A stretch of DNA of 64,000 nt from Ottelia alismoides (lineage: Eukaryota > Streptophyta > Magnoliopsida > Alismatales > Hydrocharitaceae), in contig JAZKJV010010753.1 of NCBI GenBank assembly GCA_037367405.1, positions 248,001 through 312,000 of the forward strand, in the 5' to 3' direction. The translations under genes were made by a program, and so were the position numbers. The notes beneath the pieces were generated by a model, which ran no database searches, was not told where the DNA came from, and worked only from the letters and a program-made list of their open reading frames with translations. Shown here one piece after another: positions 22,975 to 36,681 of the stretch (the first letter of the stretch is position 1; every line of letters begins with the position of its first letter).

Positions 22975-25900
22975 TGATGAAGCTCGGATTCATCACTCTA
23001 AATGTCATTTATTAAGCTCAAATCCCTCAAAATCATTAGCATTTATAAATTTATTCTGCTTAATTAGCATTCATGCATGTTTTCATAAGAATTGCTTTTT
23101 ATCCATGATGTTTGCACAAAATAAGAAGCCAAAAATCTCAGTCAAAATTAACCTATAAATAACCTAACTTCTCTGATTTTTAACTCCTTCATGCTGACTC
23201 CGAATAACCAAAAACCACCTCCACTGTGTACATATCACTAACAAGAATAAATGAAAAATACAAAAAATCACTGACCCAAATGAGTGGACCAAAAACCCAA
23301 ACCCTAGTTTCAGGATTTTGGACTAAAAGCCACATATCTCCCCCATCCAGTATCCGATTTGATCCTACTCACTTTTAAATGAATGTACATTCAATTACCT
23401 TCAAAACAAGACCAATTTCAAATAAATCGGAGCTCATATGTGAAAGTTGGGTTTTGGGCCTCTTTTGTAAATTGTGTATTTTAGCGGTTTTTGACCTTAC
23501 ATTTTATGTACATATTTTCTTAAATAATTAAAATACAAAAAAATTAGATTAATGTGTAAATATTTATCTCTGATTTTTAACACATTTTTTCTGGATTTTT
23601 ATCTGATTTAAAAAATGACAAAAAATATAAAACCCAAAAATCAAGGTGTTCTATGTATATGGGATACCCCAAAAATATCACTTTGTGCATTTGATCGTTT
23701 TGGTTTTGATGTCTTCATAAAAGTTGTAAATCTCATCGAGAAGAGCAATTTCGTGAAGAAACGTTTTCGATCCGAGGTCGTTTGCTATTTATTTTGGATT
23801 TTATAAAGGATTTCGTCTCGGAATTTTCTGGTGCAGACACGTGGCAGCCCCTGAGGCCGCCATGTGTCAACCATTTTTGGCCCCGTTACTTATTCATTTT
23901 TATTAAAAAAATAAATAATAAAAGACCTCGCACGTGTGTGGCACGTGCCACCCAAGCACGTTCTCCGCACGTGCCCCACGCCTTCTCCAATCCCACGCCA
24001 CGTGGAGCTCTTCTGGCCGCCCGATCTCGGCCGATCGGACGACCATGGCTCGTCTTCTTCCTCCCCTCGTGTTGGAAACGCGCCCCGTGATCTCCGCCAA
24101 CGGCTATCGCTGCCCCTGCAATCCTCGCAACCGCCACCCCTCCCCATGATCTCCGCACTGGCCACCCCTTCCTCTGCTATTTAAGAGCTTCCACCGCCCT
24201 CGTTCCAACGCATCCACCGATTCTTGGAAGTAGGACCCTCTGCCAGTGGTGACAACCCGACGTCAGCCTCCTCGCAGCGAGATCCGACGTCATCCCCGAT
24301 GTCGTTGTAGCCCGAGCATCCTCTGCCCGCTGCTCTGCTCCGGAATCACCTCCGTCGAGCCCTCGCTCCCCCAGGTATCTCCTCCTCCGCGTCAACACCC
24401 TTCTTTCTTCATCTTCTCCGATCTCTCCCTCTCCCCCCCTCTCTCTTTCTTTATCTCTATATCTCCGCCTTCGTCAACAACCGCCGCCACCTCCGACGAC
24501 ATTCTTCTCCAACCTCGCTTCCAATGCCATCATCGTCAACCACAACGCCATTGCCGTTCTCCTCCGACTTCGCCTTCAAAGATTCTTCTCCGACAACGTG
24601 CTCCGCCCAAGCATCTTCACCTCCAACAGCTTGGAGCTCCCCCACCTCCGAGCCTTCGTCTCCAGCCGGGTCTCCACTGCCGCCCCCTTGGCCGTGTGTC
24701 GGCCCAATGTCAACCACCTTCATCTTCAACGACCACCGCCTTCATCTCCTTTGAGCTTCGCTGATAATGCCACCCCGATCGACTTCGACAACTTTGCTCC
24801 TCCTCGCCTCCACGATGCTGGTCGTCCTCGTCCATCCAGAAGGCGTCTCCGCCACGCACTCCAACCGCCACTCCAACCCCGAGGCCCCCGCCTCACATGC
24901 GAGGCACATAGGTAGGGGGAACACATCATCCCCACAGGTCACGTGTTGGGCACGTGACCACGTGGGTCATTTGCGAAAAGCTCCCCAGACCCCCTCCAAT
25001 TTCCGCCTCAGTCCAAGGATAGAGGGCACGTGCTCTGGTCAATTTGCAAATTTCACCCCCAGGTTATAGGTAATTACAAGAACATCCCCCCCTCTGCATT
25101 TTTTTATTACTTATTCTCTTTATTGTATTTGCATTTACACCCCGGTGTTCCCCAGTAATTTTGGACCTCTACAAGACTTCATTTTATCATTCAAAAAATA
25201 GCATAATGTTCCTCATTTAATTCTTTACATTTAGACATATTGTGGATATTTTTGTGATTGATGGTTAATTAGAAATTAATTATTCTGTGGAAAATTATGT
25301 ATTTTACCCAGTTTCTGCTATTAATTTTGTATTTGATTAATCATTGCTCTAAAAATTCCCGAAAAATCACATATTGTAGAATTAGTTGTGTGACATTGCG
25401 CCAAAAAGATTTGCATTTTCATGCATACTTTTCCTTGTAAAAATCATTTTGCAGATTTCAGTATTTGATTTTTAATAGGTATTAGATCTCACATTTTCAA
25501 GGTTTAGGATTTTTCTGAGATCCATCACCTATGATCGATCTTAGATAATTTTATCCCTTGAAAACAAGTAGGTTTAATATTTATTATAATTAAATATTGA
25601 AATTCATTTTGTTTGCATTTAAAAATTCATATTGCATCCAAAAATTCCAAAAAAAATTACAGTGCATCCATTTCATCATATTTTGCATAGTGGCCAAGTT
25701 TTATATTTTTCGGACATCATTTGGACGTAATTTGCATTTTAGTCCCTAAAATAGGCCGAAATTTCATCTCGCGTCCTTTATTTGCATTAAAGTTCCAAAA
25801 AAACGACCGCCTCGAAAACCGTGCACGAATTTTGATAGACATAATTTTAGGATGTTCCTTTGCCTCCTTGTGTTTGACCTTGGGACTTGCTCAAGTAAAA

Positions 25901-26052
25901 TAAACATAAAACTACGAGATTGAGAATTGAATAAATTATTTGTGGTTATTTTCTTGACTAATTCCGATTACCGCCTACAACGAACGACACGCTAATTTTT
26001 ACGTAGGAACAATAAAAACATCTTCTTAACATCGCGAATTTCGGACTCGTCA
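22975..26052 (+). repeat. 3' LTR of Gypsy element H
   Basis: It is 3078 bp and begins TGATGAAGC, TCG, GATTCATCA, one base off the palindrome in the 5' copy. It is colinear with 10710-13959 apart from scattered substitutions and indels that make the 5' copy about 170 bp longer, among them the 14-C run and a segment in the second CACGTG group (about 12915 against 25030). The differences are visible on inspection, so the insertion is not very recent. Confidence 0.92.
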
Positions 26053-26057
26053 GCCGC
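26053..26057. repeat. Target-site duplication of H, right copy (GCCGC)
   Basis: Identical to 10705-10709. Solo LTR E resumes immediately after it. Confidence 0.9.
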
Positions 26058-27673
26058 CGTGCGCGATGGGCAGTTGAGCTCCTTCTTTTTTTATTTTTTA
26101 TATATGTATAAAAAACATAAATAATAAAAAGAAGTTTTTTAATATATTTTTTTATCAGATACATGAACAAGAGAAAAAGGATTTTTGTTTATTTGTTTTT
26201 TTATTTTTTTTATAATTTTTTAGTTGAACCTGCAAAACAAATATTAGAGAGATAGAAAACAAATATGTGTATTTTTTTATTTTTTATTTATTTATAAACA
26301 AAAAGGTGTCGGTGAATGGTTGTGGATGTTGTGATATGATGGAAGATAGATCCGTGTCTCCGACCACCGTGCATGGTCGGAGGTGTGTGGTTGCGTGAGA
26401 TAGAAGTGAAATGGAGAGGTCACGAGTTGAGGTGAAAAGTCGGGTTTAGAGGCAGATCAAAATGTGATGGATTAGGCTCCTCTCTCCAAAGATTGATCAA
26501 GAGGAAATGAGGGAGGAGGAGTCCTTAAAAAGAGACAAAAATCAAAAATAGAAAATATTCACACATGAGGAAAGTAATTATGGTTATTTAAATGAAAAAA
26601 TAAAAAATTAAATAAATTAAAATAGAAATTCGGATTTAATTAAAATAAATAAATTAAATAATTTCCAAAAATAAATTAGCCACCTTAATGGTGGCTATTT
26701 AAGGCACAAAATCAAATCTTTACATATAAGGTAAGTTATCAAATCAAATAAAGAATTATATAATTAAATATAAATACAAAATTAGTAATTAAATTAAATT
26801 AAATAATTAAAGTTAGATAATTAATTTTTTGGTGATTTTTATTTAAGGAAGTTAGTTGTATACAAATATTATACACATATAATACAATATACATATGTAC
26901 AAATAAGGAAATAATTTCTATAAAATATTTTTTAATTAATTAATTATATTTCTAATGAAAACAATATTTACAATTTTATACATTATATAAAAATAAATAT
27001 TAATAAATATGTACAATAAAAATGGGTTAAACTACACAAAACACTCTAGAAAACCGACTTTTTAACCGTAACTCCAAAAATTATGAAACCACAACCATTT
27101 GAAAGATAATTTAATTTAGAGTATAATGGTGGAAGTTTGGTTCAATCTGAGTTCGTATGGAGTCGGAATTGGTAATTCAATGATCACATTGTGGCTTTAT
27201 CTGAGGGTGATTATTAGTAATATGTACACTACTTTATTTTACACTTATTTTTATTATTTACAAAACATCTTTATTTACAACTTTTGTTTACAAAAATAAT
27301 TAATTTGAGGTCAAATTATGTACAGATAAAATAGTACAAGTTTTATACAAATATATAGGGAATTCACGTACAAATTATTTTTGGATTTCCGACAGAAGAC
27401 CCTATCTCCCCCTATTTTATTCCTGGTCGATCAGGTCAAATCTTGACCTTCTCTCGGGGTTCGGGTCAGTCTGTATTTATTGCATAAACACATCCTTTAT
27501 TTTTCTTTTCCTTTTCTTTTCTTCTTTGTTCTTTTATTTTTGTACAAAAAGTGTTAAAAATGCAATTTTAACAAATGCATGCAAAATGTGGAATTAGTAG
27601 GTATTTACAAGTGTTTGACTAAGAATATGAAGCTAAAATAAAAGAATAAAGGTGATGAATCGTGGATTCATCA

Positions 27674-29247
27674 TATATATAATTTACTTTAATTTAGGAA
27701 TTTTCATATCAAAGTTTTCTTGCCTTGTCAACATTGAAAGTTCATTCCTTAATCACTTTCAATGTAAGAGATATACTTACCATTATATATCAGTAAGATC
27801 GGGGATCTCCTTTTTTATCTTTGTCACATCCCAATAATATGAGAACATGTGACTTGGATAAAAAGAAGCGGGAACTCATTCCGCCTTATAAGTCCAACTT
27901 GCATTCCCAATTCGGTCTTTAACACCCGAGCCCACCACCCCTAAGGTGATGTCGAACCGTCATTAATTGAACCAACCGTCGACAAGAATAGTACTCGTAA
28001 TGCGCTATCCAATATCACCCCAATAATATGAGGACCCGATATTGGGATCAATACACATATGACCTTATTCTTTCAAAAAGCAAAGAGTCCGATCCAGATG
28101 CACTTTTATGTAGGAGCTGTCACTTCGGACATACGCCTCCTACATACAATCCCTAGCGACGGAACTCTTCGCCTTGATGGGAGACCATGTATGTCACTTA
28201 TGTGATCCTCCATATCATGTTCATATTCTAATTAATTATTATAAATCATATTAACATAATTAATTATTTCAAGGGAAATAACACATCTATTCATAATAGA
28301 GTATTTTAATTGGATATAATTAATTTAATCACATTAAATCAATTATCCAATTAATATCCAACAAACATTCTTTATTATTACTTAAAATATGGTATTATCT
28401 AAAATTCGTATTATTCGAATTTTAATAATTAGAAAAATACACCATGATCTCTCTAGCATTTTCCCTTCCGTACCTATTATCATGATCAATACCGGTGAGA
28501 GTAGGACATGTCGCACATGGTGCAACCTACTACCCCAACGCTCCCGATTAGATACCATATTCGTCTCGGGAAAGGATAATACCAAATTGATCACTTTGTA
28601 CTTGAGATGATAATCACGTTTTCAACCAAAGTTATATCATATAATAAAAATCAAAACATTTTTTATTAACATTATAAGAAATTTTGCTAAATAAATTCCC
28701 AATCCTATTCAAAGAACTATGTTTGTTGGAAAGTAAATTGAGTAACTAATTTGTGATATAGATTATATCTAATCAATTATTGGTTAAGGAAATGTCACTT
28801 AAGGAAATAATTATCATCAAATATTTTACAAATATTTATCCATAATTATTCTAAGAAATTAAACCATTTAATTTCACTAATTGATTAAAATAACAATCAC
28901 ACTTGATTAGGAAAGTAATTTCCAACAGTGACCCTCGCTTATTAAAATTAGCATATCTCAATCAATTTAAATCCAAATCATGCAAAGTAAGTTTCCAAAC
29001 ATTGGATATATCTTCACTAAAATAATCATAACTTGAGCAAATAGATTCCAAATCACGCAAACTCAAATCATACAGTTTTTTATTTAATGGAGAACATAAT
29101 TTAATTATTTTTGTATTTAAATAATTTAAACAGGGTTGAAAATACTCTAAACAATGATGTGAAAATGAAATGCGATAAAACTTTCGCAAACCCTAATGAG
29201 CCCAAGTCGTCCTAGGTTTATGGATCGTATCCGAGACCTCCGACCTA
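27674..29247 (-). other. Leader part of Copia element D, with conserved block
   Basis: The D internal region resumes at the second TATAT (27674-27678). From 27680 to about 28640 the minus strand aligns with 55660-56620 of element A, and 27830-28200 also with 49010-49400 of element C. No clear gag frame is seen. The frame at 28962-29189 includes DLSLRDLESICSSYDYFSED, which recurs in A and B near their primer sites. A long partly non-coding leader, as in BARE/Angela-type Copia elements, is the likeliest reading. Confidence 0.65.
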
Positions 29248-29261
29248 TGGCTCTGATACTA
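29248..29261 (-). other. Primer binding site of Copia D (initiator-Met tRNA type)
   Basis: On the minus strand it reads TAGTATCAGAGCCA, two bases inside the 5' LTR. Elements A and B keep TGGTATCAGAGCCA; the single difference is G to A. Confidence 0.8.
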
Positions 29262-29263
29262 CT

Positions 29264-31866
29264 TGAAGGAAATGATGAGATCCTTAAGTGCATCATGGAA
29301 GTGTAAGGATCGCATCGTATGCGATCGGAAGTGACCAGTCGTACTAGTTTCTCAAGACAACATAATTTAAAATAAATTATGCGATGAAACCACATGATTC
29401 CAGAATACTTCTCGGATCATTTCATCTAAACCACAAACAAGTATTAGAGTTACCTCTTGAAATGTGGTTGCGATGGAGTCTTTAAACGAACAGACCTCCT
29501 GTTTCAAGTCTGATCTGACAGAGGAGACGCTTGCAAGTACGTTGATGAAACATGTGCTTCTCGCAATCCATGTTGATGATCCAAGAGGCGAATCTCATGA
29601 TCTCGTCACACAAGATCCGACGTCTTCTTCACAGGCGAGACACACTTAATGAGATGAAGATCCACAAACAAACAATCCGACAGCATAACGGCGATGTTGC
29701 GGTAATGGTGACTCTCTCTAGGGTATCATGGTGGACGTCCACAAGAGAGAGAGAGATGAAGTTGGCATGTAGAGAAAATGAGAGAGAGAGAGAGAGCATA
29801 TTTTGTTGTCTCCAACTTGTGTGTAACTTGAAGACCAAGGGATACCTCTTCTTATGCAGTATTTTGGGATCTATGGATTTCAATCTATGGACAACACAAA
29901 TCCAATGGCTCATGTTGATTTGTGTTTCTTTTAATGGCAAAGATTTTGTTGTAAAAACACAATAACAATTAATTAAATTTATATTAAATATATATTGATA
30001 AATCAATTTAAATTAATCCTAAATTAAATCAATCAAGCATGGAGATTATGGAATGGAGATTACATAACCCTTTCCTAATGGGAGTTGGTGGGAATCTTAT
30101 GTAATCTCATGAGATTACATTATTCCATGGAAATCTTCAATATTTACAACAACACTTGTTGTAAACTATTCTACAAAAATAATTCATAATTATTTTGTGA
30201 ATATTGCAATCATGTCATTGGAAATTTGTGAATTACATTCACAACCCAAACTAAAATATGAATTACATTTTCAATTAATTGTCCAATGTGAGTCCAATTC
30301 ACATCAACATTTAATTAACAAATGCAATTTATCTCTCTTATATATTATAAATCACATTTATAGTATATATGATTAATATGGATAATGATATCCAAACATT
30401 TCATATCCATGATAATTAAATCACATCAAATCATCTTGTATCTCTATTCTCATGTGCCCGACGAATATGAATCACATTCACATTATTCACATCTTTGATA
30501 ACTAAATAACATTTGATTATATAAGATAACTCTCCTTATAATATGAATCAAATTCATATTATTCATGACAATTAAATCACATTTAATTATCAATTTTTTC
30601 AATGCTTGGATACATATATCAACAATGAAATTATCCTTAAACTCTTTCAAGGATAATGCTCTTTCTCCACAGATACTTAGAAATAAGGATATGGTGATTG
30701 TATTGTTCCACGTATAGTGACTTGGATATTGAGATCGAATCTCAATTCTTTCAGACCTCTCATAGATGCTTGATCAAATCAAGATCGCAAATCTAATCTT
30801 CTCATTGCATTTGAATCACATTCAGATCAATGTCCAATGTTTGGACCAAGATCAGATCATTTCTCTACTGAGAGGACTCATTATAATCCAAAATTGTTTC
30901 ATCACTCCCTAGGAATGGATGAGGTCATGGTTATACAATCGTTTATGATCACATCACCCTCAGGTATTCCTAATACATGTACATCCTGCATATTGGAAGA
31001 TCCAGAATAAACCCAAAGTATTAGATCTCTTCTTCACTGTCTACTTCAAGATTTTATCATTACGTTTCTCATTTGACTATTGGGAGTAGGTGTAGATCAT
31101 ATACTTTCCAAAAGCATATATCATACCTAGGTGTTGATCATATACTTTCTAAAAGTATATATCAAACTTACAAATTCAGTCAAGCTTCCAAGGCGAGACG
31201 ATCGTGCACAGAATTTGATTCTTCACAGTATCTCATGAGTGAGCTCATGTCTTTCGATTTAGTAAATGAACCTGTATGATCCCTTTGAGAGATTGTATTA
31301 CTCATATACCCTTGTATGCATACAGTGCATCGGTGTATAGACCTTGATTAGGTCATCAACCTATTGGTCTACCAAATGTACATACTTAGACTTATAGTAA
31401 CACATTTGTCTTTGGTCAGAGGATGCGTGCCTATATCGTGACATCATAAGACATAAGGCTTTGGTTATCTCGATCTCGTTAAGTCAAATCTTTGACCTAA
31501 CTTATCTTACACCTCCGAATCTCTATTCCTATGTAGATGACGTCCATCAAGATGTCAATTAGATATCAACCTTTCCAAAAAGGATTTCCATCTCTTTCTC
31601 AGGCTGGAGATCCTCCCTTAATAATCATTTGACGGTACTTAATGAGTCCTCAATCTAACTCTTTATATATTCATCCAAGCACCAACCTCTATAATTCAAT
31701 AATTGAATCAACAATTGTATGATCATTAAGATAGCCATGGTACATAACCCTAATTGCACTAAGAGACCTACTATGCAAATTAATTATTCTTCATTTTAGA
31801 TCATGGAATGATATTCGCAATAACATTTATTGCATAATGGCTCATCGTGGGCTCGCATGTCCAATA
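29264..31866 (-). repeat. 5' LTR of Copia element D
   Basis: 2603 bp, minus orientation, starting TATTGGACAT at 31866 (TG mutated to TA) and ending TTCCTTCA at 29264. It aligns with 2914-5534. A GA repeat lies at 29778-29796. The AATAT duplication follows at 31867. Confidence 0.9.
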
Positions 31867-33501
31867 AATATTTCCAAGTATAAATTCCCTTTTGAATTTT
31901 TTGAGGGTAAAACTTATACATGCACTACTTTCATTTCTTTAGGGGGGAAATCAATAATCTTTACCAATAGATAATATATCTTTTAACATAAAATTTCTAC
32001 CTATAAATAATAGATTTTATCTTGGATCAACCTGTTTGGATAATTTCTTAAACCAATCAACTTATAATGGATCTCTACAATATCTATTTTTAGGATCAAC
32101 TTATAGAAGAGATTGGTTTTTCATCCAATCTAATTATCACTTACACATATACAAGGTTTACTTCTTAATCTAAAAAATAGAATTCCTTAAAAATTCATTT
32201 ATTGTCAAGTCTCATATATTAATCATTGTCCTATTTATTATCAAGTAAGTAGTCAAACACACATATAGTCTTGGTCATTGTATTTTTCTTCATTGACATA
32301 TTAATATTTCCACTTGTTGGTAATAAAAAGTATAAGCTCATGTATTTCTATATTTGCAATTTGATACAAATTCGGAACATGTGTAGTTTATATTGTAATT
32401 AATCAAAATCCAAAGAGCGCATTGAAAAAAAATGAAAAACATTAGAATATGTCTAAATTTTTAAATGATATAAATATCATTCATAAAAAATCTCGATATT
32501 GTGGAACATATATGATATTATTTTATGTAAAATAGAATAAAAACATACAATTGATTAAAAAATAAGTTCAAAACAAACTATTATTTTCATGAAACTATAG
32601 ATGATAAAATTTTTCTTTCACAACTATTGTTTTAATAGAGGAGTGGGAGTATCCAACTCATTAACTTATATATTCATCACCTCCCAGCCACTCATTTGTC
32701 TTGAAACTTTAACTTGCACGTGTTTCGATGGTAGCATCACTTGCACTCACCCATTCCAATACAATAAATGGCTAAGAAGGCGATGAACACATAAATGACA
32801 TACAACTCAACAGTATACTCCCTTTTTCCTAACAAATATGATCACACCATAGTCGATAAGTATTTTAAAAAATATTGTACCTCCTCCTAAAAAAATATTC
32901 TGGCTCCGTCCCTAGTGTCCTTAGAGGTATGTGTAGATCGGATAATTCCCAAGTGTTTTAGGTGCGTAGAACAACGGTAGCAATTGCAGGGTTTATTGTT
33001 GGGCCGCTTCCTAAAAGCAAATGATCACGAATATGCATTTATCTTTTAAAGATGGTAAGCATATCACCTTTGAGTTTGTTAAATATGGCCTGGCAAGAAC
33101 AACTCGTTTTTTCTATGTACATCAATTCATATATGGGTATTCATTTATTTTTTCGTATATTGTGTATCAATAAATTAATATTATGTACTGGTTTCCTTGT
33201 TCATATGAGTATATTAATAGAGTCCATTTTCTAATTAGAACATGGTTTAATAACGCACTAATACACACACATAATTAAATATTAATCTCGATATAGAGAG
33301 TGTACTGTACTTTTTTATGTGTCTGAAGTCGAATATAATGAGACAGTGAAGATTATAAATTTGACTTAAGTACAACTTATTAGTTTTATTTATCTCTAAG
33401 TATATTATAAAGATGACATGCATATATTGTAACCACTCACATGTAAAATTGATTATAAGACTGCAGGATAATTCAACAATTACAAACTATAAACTACAGA
33501 T
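31867..33501. other. AT-rich non-coding DNA after element D
   Basis: It starts with the right AATAT duplication (31867-31871). No gene is supported. At 32880-32920, CCTCCTCCTAAAAAAATATT then CTGGCTCCGTCCCTAG resembles the end of a hAT-type transposon and may be the partner of the sequence at 2795-2860. Confidence 0.4.
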
Positions 33502-35627
33502 TGTTGAGATTGCAAGCTCAAAGTTCTCTTGTTGAATCAAAGTTGTAAAAGTTGTAACCGAAAGCTATACCATCACAAGTTTCCGAATCAAAACAACTCA
33601 AGAACTTTTAGATGATCAACTATTGACTTGCACTATTCGACCGTACATGATCACAGTTGCAGAAGTCGGTATTTAGTATTCGATTGATCAGGTCACTGAA
33701 TAAGGATTAATCTACAGCCAAGCGACTAATTGAAGTTTGTTGAGCTTCGGTCAATTCGGAATTTTTTAATATTTTAAATATATAAATCATTTTTTGTACG
33801 TATATTCTTACGTATATGCGTAGATTTAGACATTGTTAATATTACAATACCCCTATAAAACATAACTAGAATACTACATCTATTTAAAAAATCAATATTC
33901 ATAAAGATAAATAGCATAAATATACTAACCAATAGTATTGACAATGAGTGGATAGCATATAAAAATGAATCAGTCCCATGAAGATGTTTGCAACAACCAA
34001 TAGCATTAGCATTAACAATAATAGAAAACCGAATAACATAAACTATCGATATGCCATGAATCCTAACCATATGCATCTGTTGACCCTAGTTGAAGAATTG
34101 TATTCTGCCTCTCCCGGAGAAGGTTGGGCGCGGGCGCATCCCATTGTCGTACTATAGTTTACCAATATGGGGGTCTTATTGATTGATCAACAAGCATGGC
34201 ATGTTAAGAGGGAGCATGTATACCCCCACCCCCACTCGAAAGCAAAGTTTCCCATTAATAGTATACTTTGCGTAAAGTGAACTCTAAGATCACAACTTTG
34301 CGAGGGCTGCAGGAGGCAATGCTCCCATCCCAAAATGATTTTTGGCTTTGGTCTTTGATTCCATTTGCATCTAGTATTCTTTTGTAATTGGAGTAATACA
34401 TAAACTCACTTAGTACGACATGATAGCATAAAATATAAATAAGTTACTAATAATGATATACTAGCCATACAACATAACCAAGTTACAACATAAACTAAAT
34501 ATACAATAATGTAACAACGTGATAGCATGAACTAAATAGACAACATGAAGTTTGAATAAAAAACTCAACTGACTAGTCAACATTATTAGTAAAGGCAATC
34601 AACTATTGGCTGATTAGGCCTAGCCAAGTCAGCTACCCCCTCTCCCCCCCACACATTCAACTAGTCAATCGAAATTTTACAAACTTGAAAATGATCAACC
34701 ATCAGTTTGATCTAATTGACCAGCATTGACCGACCACCTTGTTTTCATGATTAATAATATTTTGAATCTAGGACACCCAACGACTCTTAGATGACCATTT
34801 TCTTGGACCCCTACAAAAGGATCCTATACTCAATATTGGAAGAAACACAGTTCGCTTTAGTTCCCTACAAGTGAAGAAATATATTCTAAAATATTTTTCT
34901 TACACTCTCTCTACCATTCTTCAAGTTCTTTGACAATTCTAAGAGAATAGTTTTGAAAATAGCTTCACCAGCAAAAGCTATCAAGAATCGTCATTTGATC
35001 GCCTTAAGGTTTTCTCATTTTTTAACATCAGTCAGAACAACTTTGGCAAGCGATAACTCTGGTGATATTATTCTTTTGATATATTATTATTCACATTTAC
35101 AATATTACTCAGAAAAATGTTCTGAAAATATTCTTTCCATATTCTTTTCACAAACCCTATCTCCGCAAAATCTTTTGGTTTTTATATCCAAAAGTTTACA
35201 GGTTGGTCTTGGATCCTTGGAGTATGCCCTATGCAAGAAGGTTTGTCTACCTTCGACATAGTCACAATATCAGATCCGTGCCATTGACTTTGACGTTTGA
35301 TCTGAAGTTATAAATGTAGCATGCTAAAGGGTTGAGATATCGACATACATATCTCAGTTAAAGTAAAGTAGCTAGTTGACTCGGGTAATAAAAAATCTTG
35401 ATCTAGGAAGACTTAGATCGTAGTTTTCACCTAGTTGGGTTTCCATACATCATGTTCATTATACTTGATTGATCGATTGTGTTGTGCTCAAGTTTATCAG
35501 AAAAGTTTTATTCTTCCATCATTGATTGATCTGTTATGTTGTGCTCAAGTCTATTCTGCAAAAGTTTATTCCTCCATTGATTCTACTATTCACCTCCTAG
35601 TAGCATCTCGATTCTAAACAAATCACA
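33502..35627 (+). repeat. Decayed Copia LTR (probable)
   Basis: It begins near TGTTGAGATTGCAAGC and ends AAATCACA, two bases before a decayed primer site. Promoter-like sequence lies near 34810 (CCTACAAAAGGATCC), and two copies of a TGATCGATTGTGTTGTGCTCAAG-like segment are at about 35468 and 35524. It may contain a further insertion between about 33760 and 34560. The left boundary is uncertain and no second LTR is in view. Confidence 0.35.
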
Positions 35628-35629
35628 AG

Positions 35630-35803
35630 TGCTATCAGAAAGTTCAATGCTACGAAGCAAAGTATCATCAACACATATGACAACTTTAGCAAGCAATAAC
35701 TACGAAAGTCAGTCTAATGTCAGGCATGCTGTGTTTGACAGGACCGACCACAAATGGTGGAAGGTCCCGGTACAAAAATTCCTTGAATCTATAAAAAACA
35801 ATT
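35630..35803 (+). pseudogene. Primer site and start of a decayed Copia gag
   Basis: TGCTATCAGAAAG (35630-35642) resembles the initiator-Met primer site with several changes. The frame at about 35685-35803 reads NVRHAVFDRTDHKWWK then FLESI and a stop, matching the Phe-Asp-Gly-x-Asn/Asp-(Y/H)-x-x-Trp-Lys opening of Copia Gag. The remnant fades out before element C at 36099. Confidence 0.5.
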
Positions 35804-36098
35804 AATGATGATGAAGATTTTAAATATATTTAAACTCTAAAAAATAGCTCCTTTTCCTAGAGCTTTATTGGTTGGATGGAACAATAAAAATATCCGAAAA
35901 ATCGATGACTCTGCGATGGTAAGAATATGCAAGGAACATATATTTATCGAACTCCCTCTTGATGATGCTTTTGAAAACATCCCTATCACGCAAAATCACC
36001 CCAAGGACAGATTCACACCACTAAGATAGAGAAGGAACAAGAAATCAAGAATAGAGAATCATGTCTTGTCCACAATCATTGCTTGTGCAATCAAGAAC

Positions 36099-36609
36099 TG
36101 AAGGCTAGGGTTTAGGCCTTAACGCATCACAGAAGTGTGTAGATAACACCAAATATAATATGGGGCAACTAGTCATACTAGTTGCAACGGGCAACATAAA
36201 TTTGAAAAAATTAATTAGAAGAAATCATATGATATGAGAACACTTCTCAAATTATTTAATCAAGATCACAAATGAGTCAAAAGATTACCTCTTGAAGCGT
36301 GATTGCGATCACATATCCCTAAATGAAGAGACCTCCTGTCTCATGTTCGATCCAACAAAGAATGCAATTGTGGCACATGGATGAGATGCGTGCTTCCTGA
36401 AATCCGAGTTGATGACCCGAGCGCGGAGTCTCCTGCTTTTGTCCCACAAAGTCGATAGCCTTCCTCATGACAAGATGTACCGAAGAAGGTGAAGATCCAC
36501 AATAGTCAACCCGACAACACAATGACGATGCGACAACTACGAGGCTCTCTAGGTCAATATAATGGATGACCACAATATTGAGAAAGAGAGAGGGCTTGGG
36601 CATGTATGA

Positions 36610-36681
<72 letters not shown>

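Larger units (their letters stand above)
10710..26052 (+). mobile_element. Complete Athila-like Gypsy LTR retrotransposon 'H'
   Basis: It is 15.3 kb with two LTRs (3250 and 3078 bp), a tRNA-Asp-type primer site, a gag-protease-RT-RNase H-integrase order, a polypurine tract, and GCCGC duplications. The integrase-after-RNase H order places it in Gypsy; the Asp primer site, very long LTRs, and long leader and 3' regions point to the Athila branch. No envelope-like frame is visible in the 1.7 kb between integrase and the 3' LTR. At least five nonsense mutations and two single-base frameshifts make it defective. It is the innermost, and therefore youngest, insertion on the left side. Confidence 0.92.
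9111..27673 (-). mobile_element. Athila-like solo LTR 'E' inserted in Copia D, split by element H
   Basis: After removing H (10710-26057), 3215 bp remain. In minus orientation this begins TGATGAATC, three bases, GATTCATCA, and ends TTTTCGGCTCATCA, resembling the start and end of the H LTR (which ends TTTCGGACTCGTCA). It has TG...CA ends and a 5-bp TATAT duplication, but no primer site, polypurine tract or gag-pol domain, so it is best read as a solo LTR left by recombination between two LTRs. A GC-rich block at about 10190-10709 sits in otherwise very AT-rich DNA. A non-autonomous element lacking coding sequence is the alternative. Confidence 0.75.
2914..31866 (-). mobile_element. Complete Copia LTR retrotransposon 'D', interrupted by nested insertions
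   Basis: Two LTRs of about 2.6 kb in the same (minus) orientation, a polypurine tract, a primer binding site and matching AATAT duplications define it. Without the insertion at 9111-27673 the element is about 10.4 kb, with a 5.2 kb internal region colinear with that of element A. At the insertion point the Copia sequence stops after TATAT (9106-9110) and resumes at TATAT (27674-27678), as comparison with A around 56640 confirms. No long open frame survives, so it cannot move by itself. Its LTRs differ visibly from each other, so it is not recent. Confidence 0.9.
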
